Source: Rhodamnia argentea
Taxonomy: Eukaryota; Streptophyta; Magnoliopsida; Myrtales; Myrtaceae
Reading direction: 5' to 3'
Assembly: GCF_020921035.1 (NCBI RefSeq)
Contig: NC_063150.1
Coordinates: forward strand, 23,545,826 to 23,609,825
Length of the DNA: 64,000 nucleotides
The position numbers were made by a program, and so were the translations under genes. Every line of letters starts with the position of its first letter. Positions within the stretch are counted from its first letter, which is position 1. Positions 12,540-24,476 of this stretch are shown piece by piece. The notes below the pieces were generated by a model, which saw nothing but the letters and a program-made list of their open reading frames with translations, did not search any database and was not told the DNA's origin.

Positions 12540-13060
12540 TAAACTCGATTGGGTATATACGATCCACTATCCAAGAGGCTTTGAAATTCCAGAATTTGCC
12601 ATTTTTACTAACGAAGATAAATAATTGACAATTGAACATATTTGTCATTTTATAGCTCCAATGCGGAGAAGCAAAGACAAATGAGTTTTTAAGACTTAGG
12701 TGTTTTTTTTTTTTAATCTTTGTCGAAAACTACTTTTGCTTGGTATACCGATTTGTTACCTAATTTGGTGTGTAATTAGGCAGAGATGGAGAAACAATTT
12801 CATTCTCAATTTCATCGAATGATGCCCAAGGTATCAATTTATGATTTGGCTACACTCTATCAAAATAGTAACGAGTTGGTCGATCGGTTTGTTGCTTCAT
12901 TAAAAAAGGTTAGAAATAAATGTTTTATCTCACTCTTAGAGAAACAATCCGCGAATTTGGATTTCAATGGATTGAAATTCAATTTAAGAGAAAAGTTTGA
13001 AGGCCAAAACTTTGCCGATTTATTTGCATTATCAACGAGGGTGTCTAACTAGGAACAACT
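12540..13060 (+). pseudogene. Gypsy gag remnant
   Basis: Reading across several breaks gives a Retrotrans_gag-like series: YPRGFEIPEFAIFT, IEHICHF, then from the ATG at 12786 MEKQFHSQFHRMMPKVSIYD, LVDRFVASLKKVRNKC and NLREKFEGQNFADLFAL. This order and spacing is that of plant Ty3/Gypsy gag. Stops and shifts lie before 12786, and the frame ends at 13052. It has no catalytic function and served only as capsid-like protein. Confidence 0.75.
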
Positions 13061-13271
13061 CTTTAAGGATAACAATAGAGGGCCGCAATAAGATTTTATA
13101 AAAAATGTGGGGCTTCCGTGTAAAAATGTGTCACATGAAGAATTTTACCAAGATAATATTCAGCAAAGGAATATTGAATTTGCTAATGACAAAGGAGCAC
13201 ATGTTGACACCCGATTATTTAATATAAAAAATAATGATCTATTTATCATTCAATTCTTTTAAGGGGGAATT

Positions 13272-14084
13272 TGTTTACACCCAAAAATGACCAACTTTTG
13301 GTTGTTATTTGCAAGTATTAGACCTAGTCGATGAGAACAAAGTTTGGTCGATAATGAATAGAGTTACCGGCAACTTGAAGGGAATCGGTAACTCGCTAGT
13401 GAAGCTATCAACAACACAACGCGAAGTTACCGACAACTTGAAGGGAATCGGTAACTCACCGGTGAAATCATCGACAATGCAACATGAAGTTACTAACAAG
13501 AGTTTTGAAGTTTCTTGTAAAGTAATTGGTAGCAACGGTGAGCAATTGACACGAAGATAACTACCAACACTAAGATAACTACTAATGCGAAGATGACCGT
13601 TGGTTAGCCATGGCTTATCCGTTCATGCAGGAACTTCCGGTAACCACCAAAAGGGAGTTATTTTTTCTAATTTAGTAACCGCGATAGGTAACCGCCATTT
13701 GTAAGGGTTATAAATACCCCAAGTGTAGTTTTGTAAAGCTCTTTCAATAAATGACAAAACTCAACGTTCTTATTTTTATCTTTACTTTCCGCAACTTCAC
13801 ATTCTCATACCTTTCAATTACTGCACTTTAGATGTGGTTTTGGATACTTCATCCTCGATTAAATTCCAACTTCGTATCTATCTATCATCTCACTTTGTCG
13901 TCAATTAAATTTTGGCAAAATGTTTTGTACTTCTTCGTCTATTAAATTCTGATGAAGCACATACGTTCCTTGTGATCCATTGAGACTCCCGTCCGGAGTA
14001 GCCACGGAACCCATCCCTTCCGAATAAAACCGAGGAACCAATTTCAGTGAAAGGTATTTCCCGGCGACCATTTTTGGCAGAACA
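13272..14084 (+). repeat. 3' LTR of the Gypsy-type element
   Basis: Starts TGTTTACACCC and ends GGCAGAACA. At 813 bases it is about 110 shorter than the 5' LTR, because it has one unit fewer in each of two internal tandem repeats. Confidence 0.85.
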
Positions 14085-16402
14085 ATAATCATTCTATTTC
14101 TGAGAATAATTTCTCGTCAGAAATAGATTTTTACGTCTTTATTCCCTAGACGAGCTTCTAAGCAGAGATACATGTTTGCTAACAATACAAAATTTCTAAT
14201 TCCGAAACAAAAATTCATTTAATAACAACATAAATTTTGACAGTGACGGGAGATTGGCGGACGGCGATCGGGGACTAACAACTAGCGACTAACAGATAGC
14301 GACCAAGGGACGAGGATTGACAACCGGCAATCGGTGGATGGAGGCCAGGGACCAATGACGAGAAGAGTTTTTATTTCTATTTCTGTTCTAAAAGTAGAAC
14401 AAAATTTCTATTTTTTATTTCCATTCCAAACTTATTTTCACGCTAAAATTTGTCCGAAAAATAGAAAAATGAAATTGTGTTACCAAACGGATTTCTATTC
14501 CAAACCTATTACCGAAAACAGAAAAATAGAAAATTAGAGAAATAAAAATGATTATCAGTTGCGTCATTAATTTATCAGGCTATTGGCATACTTCGAAGAG
14601 TTCGAAACTTACCTGCTTCAGGTAGGATTTCTCATCATTAAAAGAGAGTTCTTAATCAATTTTTCTCGTCGTTTTCACTTTATAACCTCTTATTTTACGT
14701 CTTGTACATTACATTTCTACTTTATTGATCCTAACAACTTGACACGCCTTATTTTTTTTTTCCAAAGAAAATATGTATTTTGCATCCTTAGTTTCGTCGC
14801 ACGCTTTATGCAGTATGCACCCCCAAACTATAAAATATATGTTTTTCGAAACTTAAAAGAGTATACAATTTATACAATCTCCATTACGACAAAGCCCATT
14901 TTGTATTCATATAGTTTTTTACCTACGAAACGCAGCATGAATGGTGAGACAACGAACCCATGTAATTATAATACAAGGATGTTCTTTTTTTCGATATCTT
15001 GTCCTTAATCGCACACCTTTGATGTCATGTGACAATGAAAACAATCTAGAAAGAGTACATTATTCCAACCGATACGAACTACTCCAACTAAAATCCATAT
15101 CGACGCTTATTAATGTGCTTGCACATTGTCTTTGAACGAGGGATATGTCGCCGACAAGTCGGTTCAAATACACTGTGCGAAGCATAGGTCGACAACGTAG
15201 GAGCCGAAGCTCTAATGATTCATCCCAAGTGCGAGACACTACTATACAACCTTACCCTCGAGTAGCCATCCGAAGATTACGTGAAGTCTACCTTCCCCAC
15301 CATCACTCCTTTAAGTTGAGAAAAAATATTTTTCTTCCCTTCATCATAGGGAATACCCCCGAATTTTACGTCCCAGAGTTTAGGTGAAATAGTTTAAGGA
15401 CTTTACTCGGGTCCAAATATAATTATAATACAAGGATGTTCTTTTCTTTGATATCTTGTCCCTAATTGCACACCTTTGATGTCATGTGACAATGAAAACA
15501 ATCTAGAAAGAGTACATTATTCCAACCAATGAGGTTCACTGGCCACCCACAATCTGAAGTCTTCGACTCCTCCTTTGATGCAAACTTTTATCATCTTTTC
15601 TTGTTCTGACCCAACAAAAAAAATATTTATTTTTTTTAAAAAATAATATTATAAAAAATCATAAACTGATATACATGTGACAAATTTACTTCAAATTATT
15701 ATTTTTACCGCATTTAATCCGAAACCGATACATCCGTGATATATTTACCCCAAACTATTTTGTTGATTATAAAAAAACTAAATTCGAACTATATTAGGTT
15801 TTTTTTTAGTGTTTCAGGCACCCGATGTCATTACTATTTATGTGTTTTTATATTTAAGTGTCTCCTTCATTCTTGGAATAACTATAATGAATTACGGAAG
15901 AAAAATGGGGAGGACGTAAGGAAACGTATCCAAGTGCCACGAGGAATTTTATATTACATAGTGCAGACTTTTTCTTTATACCAATGGCATACGCAATGAG
16001 AAAGAGAAAGTTCGATATTAGAGTTGGGAAAATATGTACTACATATAAGACAAAGGAGTACTATGTACTAAGGTTTTTTCTGTGTGGTCTGACTATACTC
16101 TAAGGTTTTGGGAGGTGATCAACCACCTTAGTATTTGGATGCCCACTCATCAACTTCGTGGCAGCTTCAAAGATTGGGGCCAATATAATTATAATATTAA
16201 AGGGTGTTGTTGTAGAATAAAGAGGAATATGATAATCTGGGAATTGTCATTTTTTTTAAGTTGATTATGCATGCCACTATATTCCGCTAGCTCGAGAGCG
16301 GCCATATTTCATGTCTCGATATTATTTTATTTATCACATAAGTGCTAATCTTATGGTGATGATGTGACACCATCGAGTCACTCGTATCTATACTTACTCA
16401 AA

Positions 16403-16525
16403 AGGAGAAAATTTCAAATAAGAGCTTAAAATGCTCTCATTTTTTCAAATAAGGATCCGAAATGAATCTTGTTTTCAAAAAGGATCTCAAGTATTCTCAT
16501 TATTTTATAGAAGAATCTAACCAAC
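16403..16525. repeat. Truncated arm of a foldback MITE, family B
   Basis: Matches the left arm of the complete foldback element at 21507-21908 (CAAATAAG...AAATGAATCTTGTTTT). It stops at CCAAC, where duplication copy 1 ends, so the duplication breakpoint cut this MITE. Confidence 0.6.
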
Positions 16526-16548
16526 GGTGACGAAGGAAAGGGAAAAAA

Positions 16549-18025
16549 AAATGAATTTTTAAGACTTAGGTTATTTTCTTTGTCTTTGTCGAAAACTGCT
16601 TTTGCTTGGTACATCGATTTGCCACCTAATTAGGTGTGTAATTAGGCATAGATGGAGAAACAATCTCATTCTCAATTTTATCGAACGGCGCTCGAGATAT
16701 CAATTTCTGATTTAGCTACACTCAATCAAAATAATAATGAGTCAGCCGATCGGTTTGTTGCTTGATTCAATAAGGTTAGAAAGAAATGCTTTACTTAACT
16801 CTCGGAGAAAGAATCAGCGAATTTGACTTTCAATGGATTGAAATTCAATCTAAAAGAAAATTCTCAAGGCCAAAACTTTGTTGATTTATTGAAATTGGTA
16901 ACGAGGGTGTCTAATTATGAGCAACTACTTAAGGACAAAGGTAAAGGGTAGCAAGAAGATCTTACACAAATTGTGGGGTTTTCGTGAAAAAACTTTTCAA
17001 ATGACGATCCGACCAAGAAAACATTCGGCAAAGAAAAATTGAATTTATTGATGACAAAGGGGCACATTTTGACACCTGATTATTTACTATGAAGAATCGA
17101 ATGATTTATAAATCATTCGATTCTTTTAAGGAGACATTTGTTGACACCCAAAAATGATCAACTTTTGGTTGTTATCGACAAGTATCAGACCTAGCCAATG
17201 AGAATAGAGTTTGGACACTAATGAATAGAGTTACCGACAACTTGAAGGGAATCAATAACTCACCATTGAAGTCATTAACAACACAACGCGAAGTTATCGA
17301 CAACGGAATCGGTAACTTGCTAATAAAGTCGCTGATGACGCAATGTGAAGTTACCGACAAAAGACTTAAAGTTTGTCGTAAAGTCATTGGTAGTGATGTT
17401 GGGCAACCGACGCGAATATAACTACCAACGCTCGGATAACCACAGACGCGAAGATGACCGTCGGCCGGCTATGGCTTATCCGTTCTTGAAGTAAATTCCC
17501 ATAACCACCTATGCAAAGGTAATCGTTGGACAGTTATGTCTTATCTATTCGTGCAATAACTTCAAGAACCACCGAAAGGGAGTTATTGTTTCTAACTTAG
17601 TAACCGCCATGTGTAACCTCCATTTGTAAGGGCTATAAGTAGCCCAAGTGTACTCTTTGTAAAGCCCTTTCAATCAATGACAAAATTCAACGTTTTTATT
17701 TTTATCTTTACTTTCTGTAATTTATCTTTTCCACGACTTTTCATTCTTGTACCTTTTGATTCATGCACTTTAGATGTGATTTTGGATACTTCGTCGGTGA
17801 TTAAATTTCGACGTCATATCTATATGTCATCTCACTTTATTGTCGATCAAATTCTGGCAAAGTGTTTTCTACTTCATCGTCAATTAAATTTCGACAAAGC
17901 ACATTCATTCCTCGTGATCTATTGAGACTCCCGTTTGGAATCACCACGAAACCCGTCCCTTTTAAATAAAATCGAAGAACACTTAGACGAAAAGTATTTC
18001 GCCTGCGACCATTTTTGGTGAAACA
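16549..18025 (+). mobile_element. Orphan 3' half of the Gypsy-type element
   Basis: A second copy of gag (from GATGGAGAAACAATC near 16650, with stops) followed by an LTR at 17139-18025, which starts TGTTGACACCC and ends GTGAAACA. There is no matching 5' LTR upstream, as expected if this half arose by tandem duplication and not by its own insertion. Confidence 0.8.
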
Positions 18026-18396
18026 GTAATCATTCTATTTTTCGAGAATAATTTCTTGTCATAAATAGATTTTTATAATTTTATTCTCTGGACAAGTTTC
18101 TGAGTAGAGATATGTGTTTGCTAACGGCACAAAATTTCTACTTCTGAAACAGAAATTTGATTGATAACAGCATGGTGATTGGGGACCAACGAACGACGGC
18201 CGGGGACCGATAACGAGATGAGTTTTTATTTATGTTTCTATTCTAGAAGTAGAAAAGTAAAACCTATTTTTAAGCTAAAAATTTATCTCGGATATAGAAA
18301 ATGAAATTGTGTTACCAAATAGATTTATGTTCCAAACCTATTGCCGGGTACAAAAAAATAAAAAATTAGAGAAATAGAATGGTTATCATTCGCGTC
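18026..18396. mobile_element. Right part of a Harbinger-type MITE, duplicated copy
   Basis: Equivalent of 14085-14566. It ends GGTTATCATTCGCGTC, the better-preserved version of the right terminal repeat. Confidence 0.65.
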
Positions 18397-19137
18397 TTTA
18401 ATCTATTAGGCTATTGGCATACTTCCAAGAGTTCAAAACTTACCTACTTCAGATAGGATTTCTCATCATTAAAAGATAGTTCTTAATAATCTTTTCTCGT
18501 CATTTTCACTTTATGGCCTCTTATTTTACTTCTTGTACATTACATTTCTACTTTCATGATCCTAACAACTTCACACACCTTAATTCTTTTTTTCCAAAGA
18601 AAATGTGCATTTTGCATCCTGAGTTTTGTCGCACACTCTACGTTGTATGCACTCCCAAACTATGAAATATAGATTTTTCGAAACTTAAAGAGTATAAAAT
18701 TTATACAATCTTCATTACGACAAACCCCATTTTGTATTCATATAATTTTTGACCCACGAAACATCGCACAAATGGTGAGATAATGGATCCATATAATTGT
18801 AATACAACGATGTTCTTTTCTTCAATTATCTGGTCCCCAATCGCCCACCTTTGATGCCATGTGACAATGAAAACAATCTAGAGAGAGTACATTATTCCAA
18901 CTGATACGAGCTACTCCAACTAAAATCCATATTAACGCTTAGTAACGTACTCGCACATTTCTTGGACGCCACCAAACAACATTTTCTATTATGAACTTGC
19001 ATATTCTAAACAAAATAGACATAAAAATGTGGACATTTAATGTATGTTTTCAATAAATCGCACATCATTTGAGGAAAATGGATCCCAGATGAGGCAAGCC
19101 AATGAGGTTCACCCACAATCTGAAGACTTCAACTCCT

Positions 19138-19653
19138 TGTTTGTATTGGAGTTGGCGAATACTTTGGGGACCCTTGTTTCTCCACTCGGGCACGCCCACG
19201 TGACCTTCAAAAAATTGAAGTATGATCCGAAAACATGTGACCCCTGTGCACGGAATGCAAGCCTCCCGACATGGGTATCCCGCTGCTCGGTCGGTGGGCG
19301 GGGTTTCCTCTCCCCGGTGAGCGGGTGGCTGCTCCGCTCGCCGGTGAGCGAGCGGGGGTTCGAGGGCAGCTCCCCTAAAACAACAACGGTTTTGGACTTT
19401 TGTTTAAATTGGCCAATTTGTCAAGGGATTAAAGGGGTTTCAGATAAGTTTAGGTTTTTGGCCCGTTTAGGGCATATATATTTACTCGTTTTTGGCTGAT
19501 TATTGTAACGAGTTGTGCGGTTGTAAACCTAAATCATAGCGAAATCTCTTTGCGGGACGTAGCCCTATTCTGGGATGAACTTGGGTAAACCGTGCGTCAT
19601 CTAATTTTTTCTTTTATTATCTGTGTGATCTTTTTGAATCGGTTTGCGTTACA
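19138..19653 (+). mobile_element. Probable solo LTR of a Copia-type element
   Basis: Present in duplication copy 2 and absent from the matching site in copy 1 (near 15572), which fixes both ends. It begins TGTTTGTATTGGAGTTGG and ends near GCGTTACA. Short flanks CTCCT/ACCCT (or TCCTT/CCCTT) may be a decayed 5-base duplication. The region GCGGGACGTAGCCC followed by a pyrimidine-rich stretch resembles the R-U5 part of plant Copia LTRs. The GC-rich 151-codon frame at 19044-19499 runs across its left edge and is therefore not a gene. Confidence 0.6.
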
Positions 19654-20213
19654 ACCCTTCATTTTGATGCAAACTTATATTTACTTCTCTTGTGCTGACC
19701 CACCAAAAAAAATATTTATTTTTCTTGCAATGAAGGATAAATATAAAAAAGAATAATATCATGAAAAATCTCAAACCAATAAACATATGACAAATATATC
19801 CAAACTATTTTTTGACCATAATAAACCCCAATTTAGTATACTTATGACAAATTTATTACAAACTACTAAAAAATTAATTTGATCCATATTAGGGTTTTCT
19901 TTGGTGTTTCGGGCACCCAATGTCATTACAATTTATGTGCTTTTATATTTAAGAATCTCCTTCATTCTTGGAATAACAATTGTTATAAATTACGGAAGAA
20001 AATGGGGAGGATGTAAGGAAACATAGCCAAGTCCACGAGGAATTTTATATTACAAAACGCAAATTTTCTCTTTTTGCCAATGGCATACGCAAAGAGAAAG
20101 AGGGAGTTTGATATTAGAGTTGGGAAAATATGTACTACATATAAGACAAAATAGTACTATATACTAAGTTTTTTTTTTTTTCCGTGGTCTAACTATACAC
20201 TAAGGGTGCGAAT

Positions 20214-21199
20214 GGTAACACTTCTAGAAAGGGATTTTTGCTCCAAAAGTGCTTTTGGAATAAAAATCCATTTGATAATGTAACTTTTATAGCAGAAATC
20301 CGTTTGGTAAAAAAAATTACTTCTGAAAGAAATTTCTACTTCTATAGTAAATTTTTACTTTTGAAGTTGTTTTTCTCCAATTTGAGAAGTTACAAAAAAA
20401 AAAACTGCTTCTCAACTCAAAAAATAATTCTCGCATCGCCTTCTTTTCACTATGCCTTCACCCTCTTTTCGACCACGCCTGTCTCCGCCGATCTCCGCCG
20501 CCTCCCACCGTTGACCATTACCAACCGCAACCATCGCCACCCATGCCCCCCCCCGCCGCGGACACCAACCACCGACCACTACCTATCGTCACCCATCATT
20601 GCAAGCGACCACCGCTAACCACCGCCCACCGCAAACCTCTACCGATTGCTGCCCATCGCTGCCAACGACCACCGTCCATCGCCGCCAACGACCACCGTCC
20701 ATCGCCGACCTCTGACCACCACCGCCAACCGCCGACCTCCGACTACCATTGCCAACCGCCAACCATTACGACTACCCACTACCGTTTCTACCCGCCAAAC
20801 ATCGACCGTTGTGCCGCCGGCCGCTATAGTCTACCGCCGAAGTCCGCGAGCCACCTCCACCGAGTCGCCATCTCCAGCCGCCAGAGTAAAAAGTACATAA
20901 TAATTTTTATTTTTAAAAAGTAGGTAATATTTTTTAATAATAAAAATAAAGAAATTTAAAATGTTTAAAAATGAAGTAGAAATTTTTCAGCCACCAACAA
21001 TAATTTTTCATAGAAGATTTTATGTTAATAATATTCCGTAAGTAGATATTTTCAACCGTTATCAAATGAATTTATCTTTTCATAAATCAACTTCTAGAGC
21101 AGAAATAGAAGAATTAACTTTTGTTTGTGAACAAAAATAGAAAAATCAACTTCTAGCCAGAAGTTGATTTTTGAAGCAAAAGTATTGCCATGCGAGTCC
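20214..21199. mobile_element. Harbinger-type MITE with a C-rich core
   Basis: 986 bases, absent from the equivalent site in copy 1 (about 16100). The left end GGGTGCGAATGGTAAC and the reverse complement of the right end GGACTCGCATGGCAAT form imperfect inverted ends flanked by TAA on both sides. The middle (about 20460-20885) is a C-rich stretch of CCACCG/CCGACC repeats, on which open frames of 126 codons are compositional artefacts. Confidence 0.75.
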
Positions 21200-21506
21200 T
21201 AAGATTTTGGGAGGTGATCAACCACCTTCACCTCAGTATTCGGAGGCTCACTCATCAACTTCATAGCAACTTTATAGATTGGGGCCAATACAATTATAAC
21301 ACCAAAGGGTGTTGTTGTGGAATAAAGAGGAATATGATAATCTGCCACTTGTTATTTTTTTAAGTTGATGATGCATGCCATCATATTCTGCTAGCTCAAG
21401 AGCGACCATATTTCATGTCTTGATATTATTTTATTTATCACGTAAGTGCTAATCTAATGGTAATGATGTGATGCCATCTAGTCACTCGTATCTATACACA
21501 CTAAAA

Positions 21507-21908
21507 ATGAGAAAAATTTCAAATAAGGGTTTAAAGTGCTCTTATTTTCTCAAATAAGGGACTGAAATGAATCTTGTTTTAAAAGAGGGTTTGAAGTGCC
21601 CTCATTATTTTAAACAATGACCTGACCAACTGTATTTTCGTCATCTACTTTTCTAATTTTTTTCCTTTTTCCTTTTTATTTTTTCCCTCTTTTTCTTTCT
21701 TTATTCCTTTTTTCCCCTCCCTTTTTGCCGGGGGTTGTTCCCTTTCTAGAAGGGAAAAAAGGGAAAGAAAGAAAGAAAAAAATGAACAAAAGAAAAAGTA
21801 GAAAAGAAAAAAGAAAACAATAAAAAAATATAAATAACGAAAATACCCTTATTCATTTCCTTTTTTGAAACAATGAGGGCACTTCAGGCTTTTATTTGAA
21901 ATTTAACC
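21507..21908. mobile_element. Foldback MITE, family B
   Basis: Inverted arms: left AAATTTCAAATAAGGGTTT...GAAGTGCCCTCATT, right AATGAGGGCACTTC...TTATTTGAAATTT. The centre is a CT-rich then GA-rich purine/pyrimidine tract (21650-21835) that is itself close to an inverted repeat. Confidence 0.7.
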
Positions 21909-22955
21909 AAAGTTTAGGATGATTGTTGAACTTTGAAAATTTCTTTCTACACATTTATCATTGTATTAAAATATTAATAAATTCAAATACACAACGATCT
22001 CTAAATACATACAATATGCATCCGGCAAAAAAAATTTACACCGATAATGAACTTAATATAGTAAAACTTAATATAATTATAGATTCACATGAATAGTTAA
22101 TGATAACAGAAACTTGGAAGTAAAATTTGTCAAGGAAGGAAAATGGTATGAAAAAGTTGGCCTAAAATGGTTAGAACTATTCTAGAATAACAATTTTTAG
22201 GTAACTGTGAGAACAACAATACGTTATGAGCCACAAATTCTTAAAAGAATGGACCCCAAAATAATTTTTAAATAATAATTATTTATTTTTTGTGGCCTAA
22301 AATCGACTATGAGCATAACGATCATCCAAAAACTGTTTATATAATCAATTCCATATTGATGATGCCATATTAGCATGTGACCCAACATTTCTATAATTAA
22401 TTCAAAACATAATTTCGTCTTATTTTCATGTTTCAAAATTGTTCTTGCACTATATATACTTGCATTATTTTCTTTTTTGAAGGAAATATCCCCTTTTTGT
22501 TCTCCACTTGAACTTATTTATTCTCATCAGAAAACTTTTTCCCCTAGGCAAAAATGGTAAGACCATTCAAAATACAAAACCACCCCTACTTTATAAATTA
22601 AGAAACTACCCTCCGTCTAAACAACTAAAACTATGCAGATTTATTTACAAAATGCACGTGATGCGTGTGGGTTTTGTTTACTATTATATGGAACAAATAT
22701 TCTCGCATAATTTATTGGAATACGTTTTTTTTCCCGAATTTATTGAAATACAATGAAAGCTGGTCGTAGGTTATCACAGATTGGCAACGTTCAAAGTTAG
22801 CTTTCCTGTCTATTTATTAATTGGAAAGGCTGGGCAAAGTGAAGTCACCTCATGATCTTTTATTAAATTAAGAAGGTGAGCTGTAACTTGCGAAAATACA
22901 TAAAATAATCCTTGATTTTTTTTTTTCAAAATACGAAAAGTTTTGCTGTAATTTA
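21909..22955. other. Intergenic, no gene seen
   Basis: AT-rich DNA. Short frames at 22224-22436 (-) and 22508-22756 (+) have no recognisable features. Confidence 0.4.
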
Positions 22956-24071
22956 AGGCCTGTTTGATAATTTTTCTGTTCCTTTGATTCTGTTCCCCAG
23001 AACAAAAAAGGATCAGAAATATGTTTGGTAATACAAATGATTTCGATTCTGATTCTGATTCTGCTTTCTAAAACACTTTTGGACAAAAAATAAGAAACAA
23101 AAAAAAAGTTGTTTCTTCAAAAAAAGAACACTTTTGAAAATCAAAAAGGCAACGATAGTCTTTTTTCACTTTTGTCGGGTGTCCACGAGGCGTGTGCCAG
23201 GTCAACCCGACTAGGTCGGGATAATATTTTTTAATAAAAATTTTGAAAATTAATAAAAGAAATTAAAAAATCCAAAAAATGATTAAAAAAAAAAAAAAAA
23301 TTACAAAAATTACAAAAATTACAAAAAATAAAAATAAAAAATTAGGAGATGGGTCATTTCGATTAACCAATCCTATTTTTGACAATTTTTCATTTAGATT
23401 TCTCCCAAATGACGATTTTGCCCCTCATGGGCAAATTATTCCAAAAAATCCCTAAAATTTAAAAAAAAAATCTCAAAAAGTAGGAAATTGATCTATTCAA
23501 TTGGTCAATCTTGTTTTTGGTGATTTTACCTTTCAATTTTTCCCAAGCCTTGCCTAATTTGTTGTCGGAATACCATGTTGCATCGGTGACTATCCGCATG
23601 GTATCCAAGGGTAAAATTGAGCCACCTATGTTGCAGAGATGGATTTTATTCATTCTGAGCAATAAAAGATAATCGTAGTCACCTCTTTCATCCTGCATAT
23701 ACATAGCCTTAAGAAAAGCATGGGAAAACAACAACTTTAAGGTATTATCATTCTAAGGAACAAATCTAAAACATCCCTATTTTGACCAAAAAAATGTCAT
23801 GGTACAAGAAGATCGCAATTGTAGGATATGAGGAAAGTCATCAAATATGATTATATAATTATTTGATTTAAATGACGAATTGAGAAGAGAAATTATTTCC
23901 TGGAACGCAAATTTTGTGTAGTTACCAAACGCGTTTTTGTTCTAGGAACATAAATTTTATGCAGTTACAAAACGTGTTTTGAATCTCTAAAATTCATCCG
24001 GGAATAGAATAAAAAAAATTAATTCTAATTAGAATCATTTTTTTGGAAAGTAAACGTTACTAAACGTGCCT
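22956..24071. mobile_element. Harbinger-like non-autonomous element
   Basis: 1116 bases. The left end AGGCCTGTTTGATAAT and the reverse complement of the right end AGGCACGTTTAGTAAC are similar, with TTA flanks at 22953-22955 and 24072-24074. The inside has A/T-rich stretches and no transposase. Part of it encodes a 91-codon frame (23459-23734, -) with no known motif. Confidence 0.65.
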
Positions 24072-24431
24072 TTAGCTTCTTTGAAGGAAAAATAACATAA
24101 ATTATCTTTGAACTTTAGATAAATATGTAATGTGGTCGCTAAAATTTTAATTTATTCAATATGATATTTAAAATTTAATCCAATTTACAATAGCATTCTC
24201 GAATTTTAAAATTTATTTTATGTAGTGCTTGATTTTTAATAATATTCAATCAAAAGTTACAAGCATAATAGTTTGACAAGATTGTCAATCATTTCTTACT
24301 AAACGATATTTTAATAAATGAATATTTTATACAAAATACATAATGATAGGTATGCATATACGATTGAGATTGTACTGTTTTTGACAGTATAATCATTAGT
24401 GAAGCATTTTTCTATTCAATTTAGTCTTCAT

Positions 24432-24434
<3 letters not shown>

Positions 24435-24473
<39 letters not shown>
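24435..24473. repeat. (GA)n microsatellite
   Basis: About 19 GA units upstream of the FLZ gene, followed by further short CT and GA runs at 24554-24571 and 24702-24720. Such tracts are common in plant 5' leaders and core promoters. Confidence 0.85.

Positions 24474-24476
<3 letters not shown>

Larger units (their letters stand above)
10666..14084 (+). mobile_element. Short non-autonomous Gypsy-type LTR retrotransposon
   Basis: Two LTRs (10666-11588 and 13272-14084) flank about 1.7 kb containing only a degraded Ty3/Gypsy gag. No protease, reverse transcriptase or integrase sequence was seen, so it must have relied on a full-length relative. A perfect 5-base target duplication ATAAT flanks it (10661-10665 and 14085-14089), and a purine tract AAGGGGGAAT lies before the 3' LTR. 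The 5' LTR start has changed from TGTTTACACCC to TTTTTACACCC. Confidence 0.88.
10650..14566. mobile_element. Harbinger-type MITE, interrupted by the Gypsy-type element
   Basis: The left end GGGTGCGAATGATAATCATT matches the reverse complement of the right end, TGACGCAACTGATAATCATT. Both are flanked by TTA (10647-10649 and 14567-14569), the 3-base target duplication usual for PIF/Harbinger elements. Only 16 bases precede the nested retrotransposon; the rest of the MITE, about 480 bases, follows from 14085. A related element with intact ends lies at 47914-48354. Confidence 0.75.
12683..16525. repeat. Tandem duplication, copy 1
   Basis: Begins in the gag remnant (GAGTTTTTAAGACTTAGG) and includes the 3' LTR, the rest of the MITE and about 2 kb of unique-looking flank. 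It matches 16549-21620 in the same order and orientation with many point differences. Within copy 1, a block of about 115 bases with GTCATGTGACAATGAAAACA occurs twice (about 14960-15073 and 15420-15530); copy 2 has it once. No host gene is recognisable. Confidence 0.75.
16549..21620. repeat. Tandem duplication, copy 2
   Basis: Starts in mid-gag (TGAATTTTTAAGACTTAGG) directly after about 23 bases of filler at the end of copy 1. It contains an orphan gag plus LTR (16549-18025), the MITE remainder (18026-18396) and the same flank as copy 1. It is longer than copy 1 mainly because of two later insertions, a solo LTR (19138-19653) and a Harbinger-type MITE (20214-21199). Confidence 0.75.

Noticed and set aside
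19044..19499. 151-codon + frame with a GC-rich middle
   Set aside because: It crosses the left end of the inserted solo LTR and the duplication flank, so it joins unrelated DNA.
20543..20923. Pro/His/Arg-rich frames on + strand
   Set aside because: Simple CCACCG repeat inside a MITE is open in several frames; no protein features.
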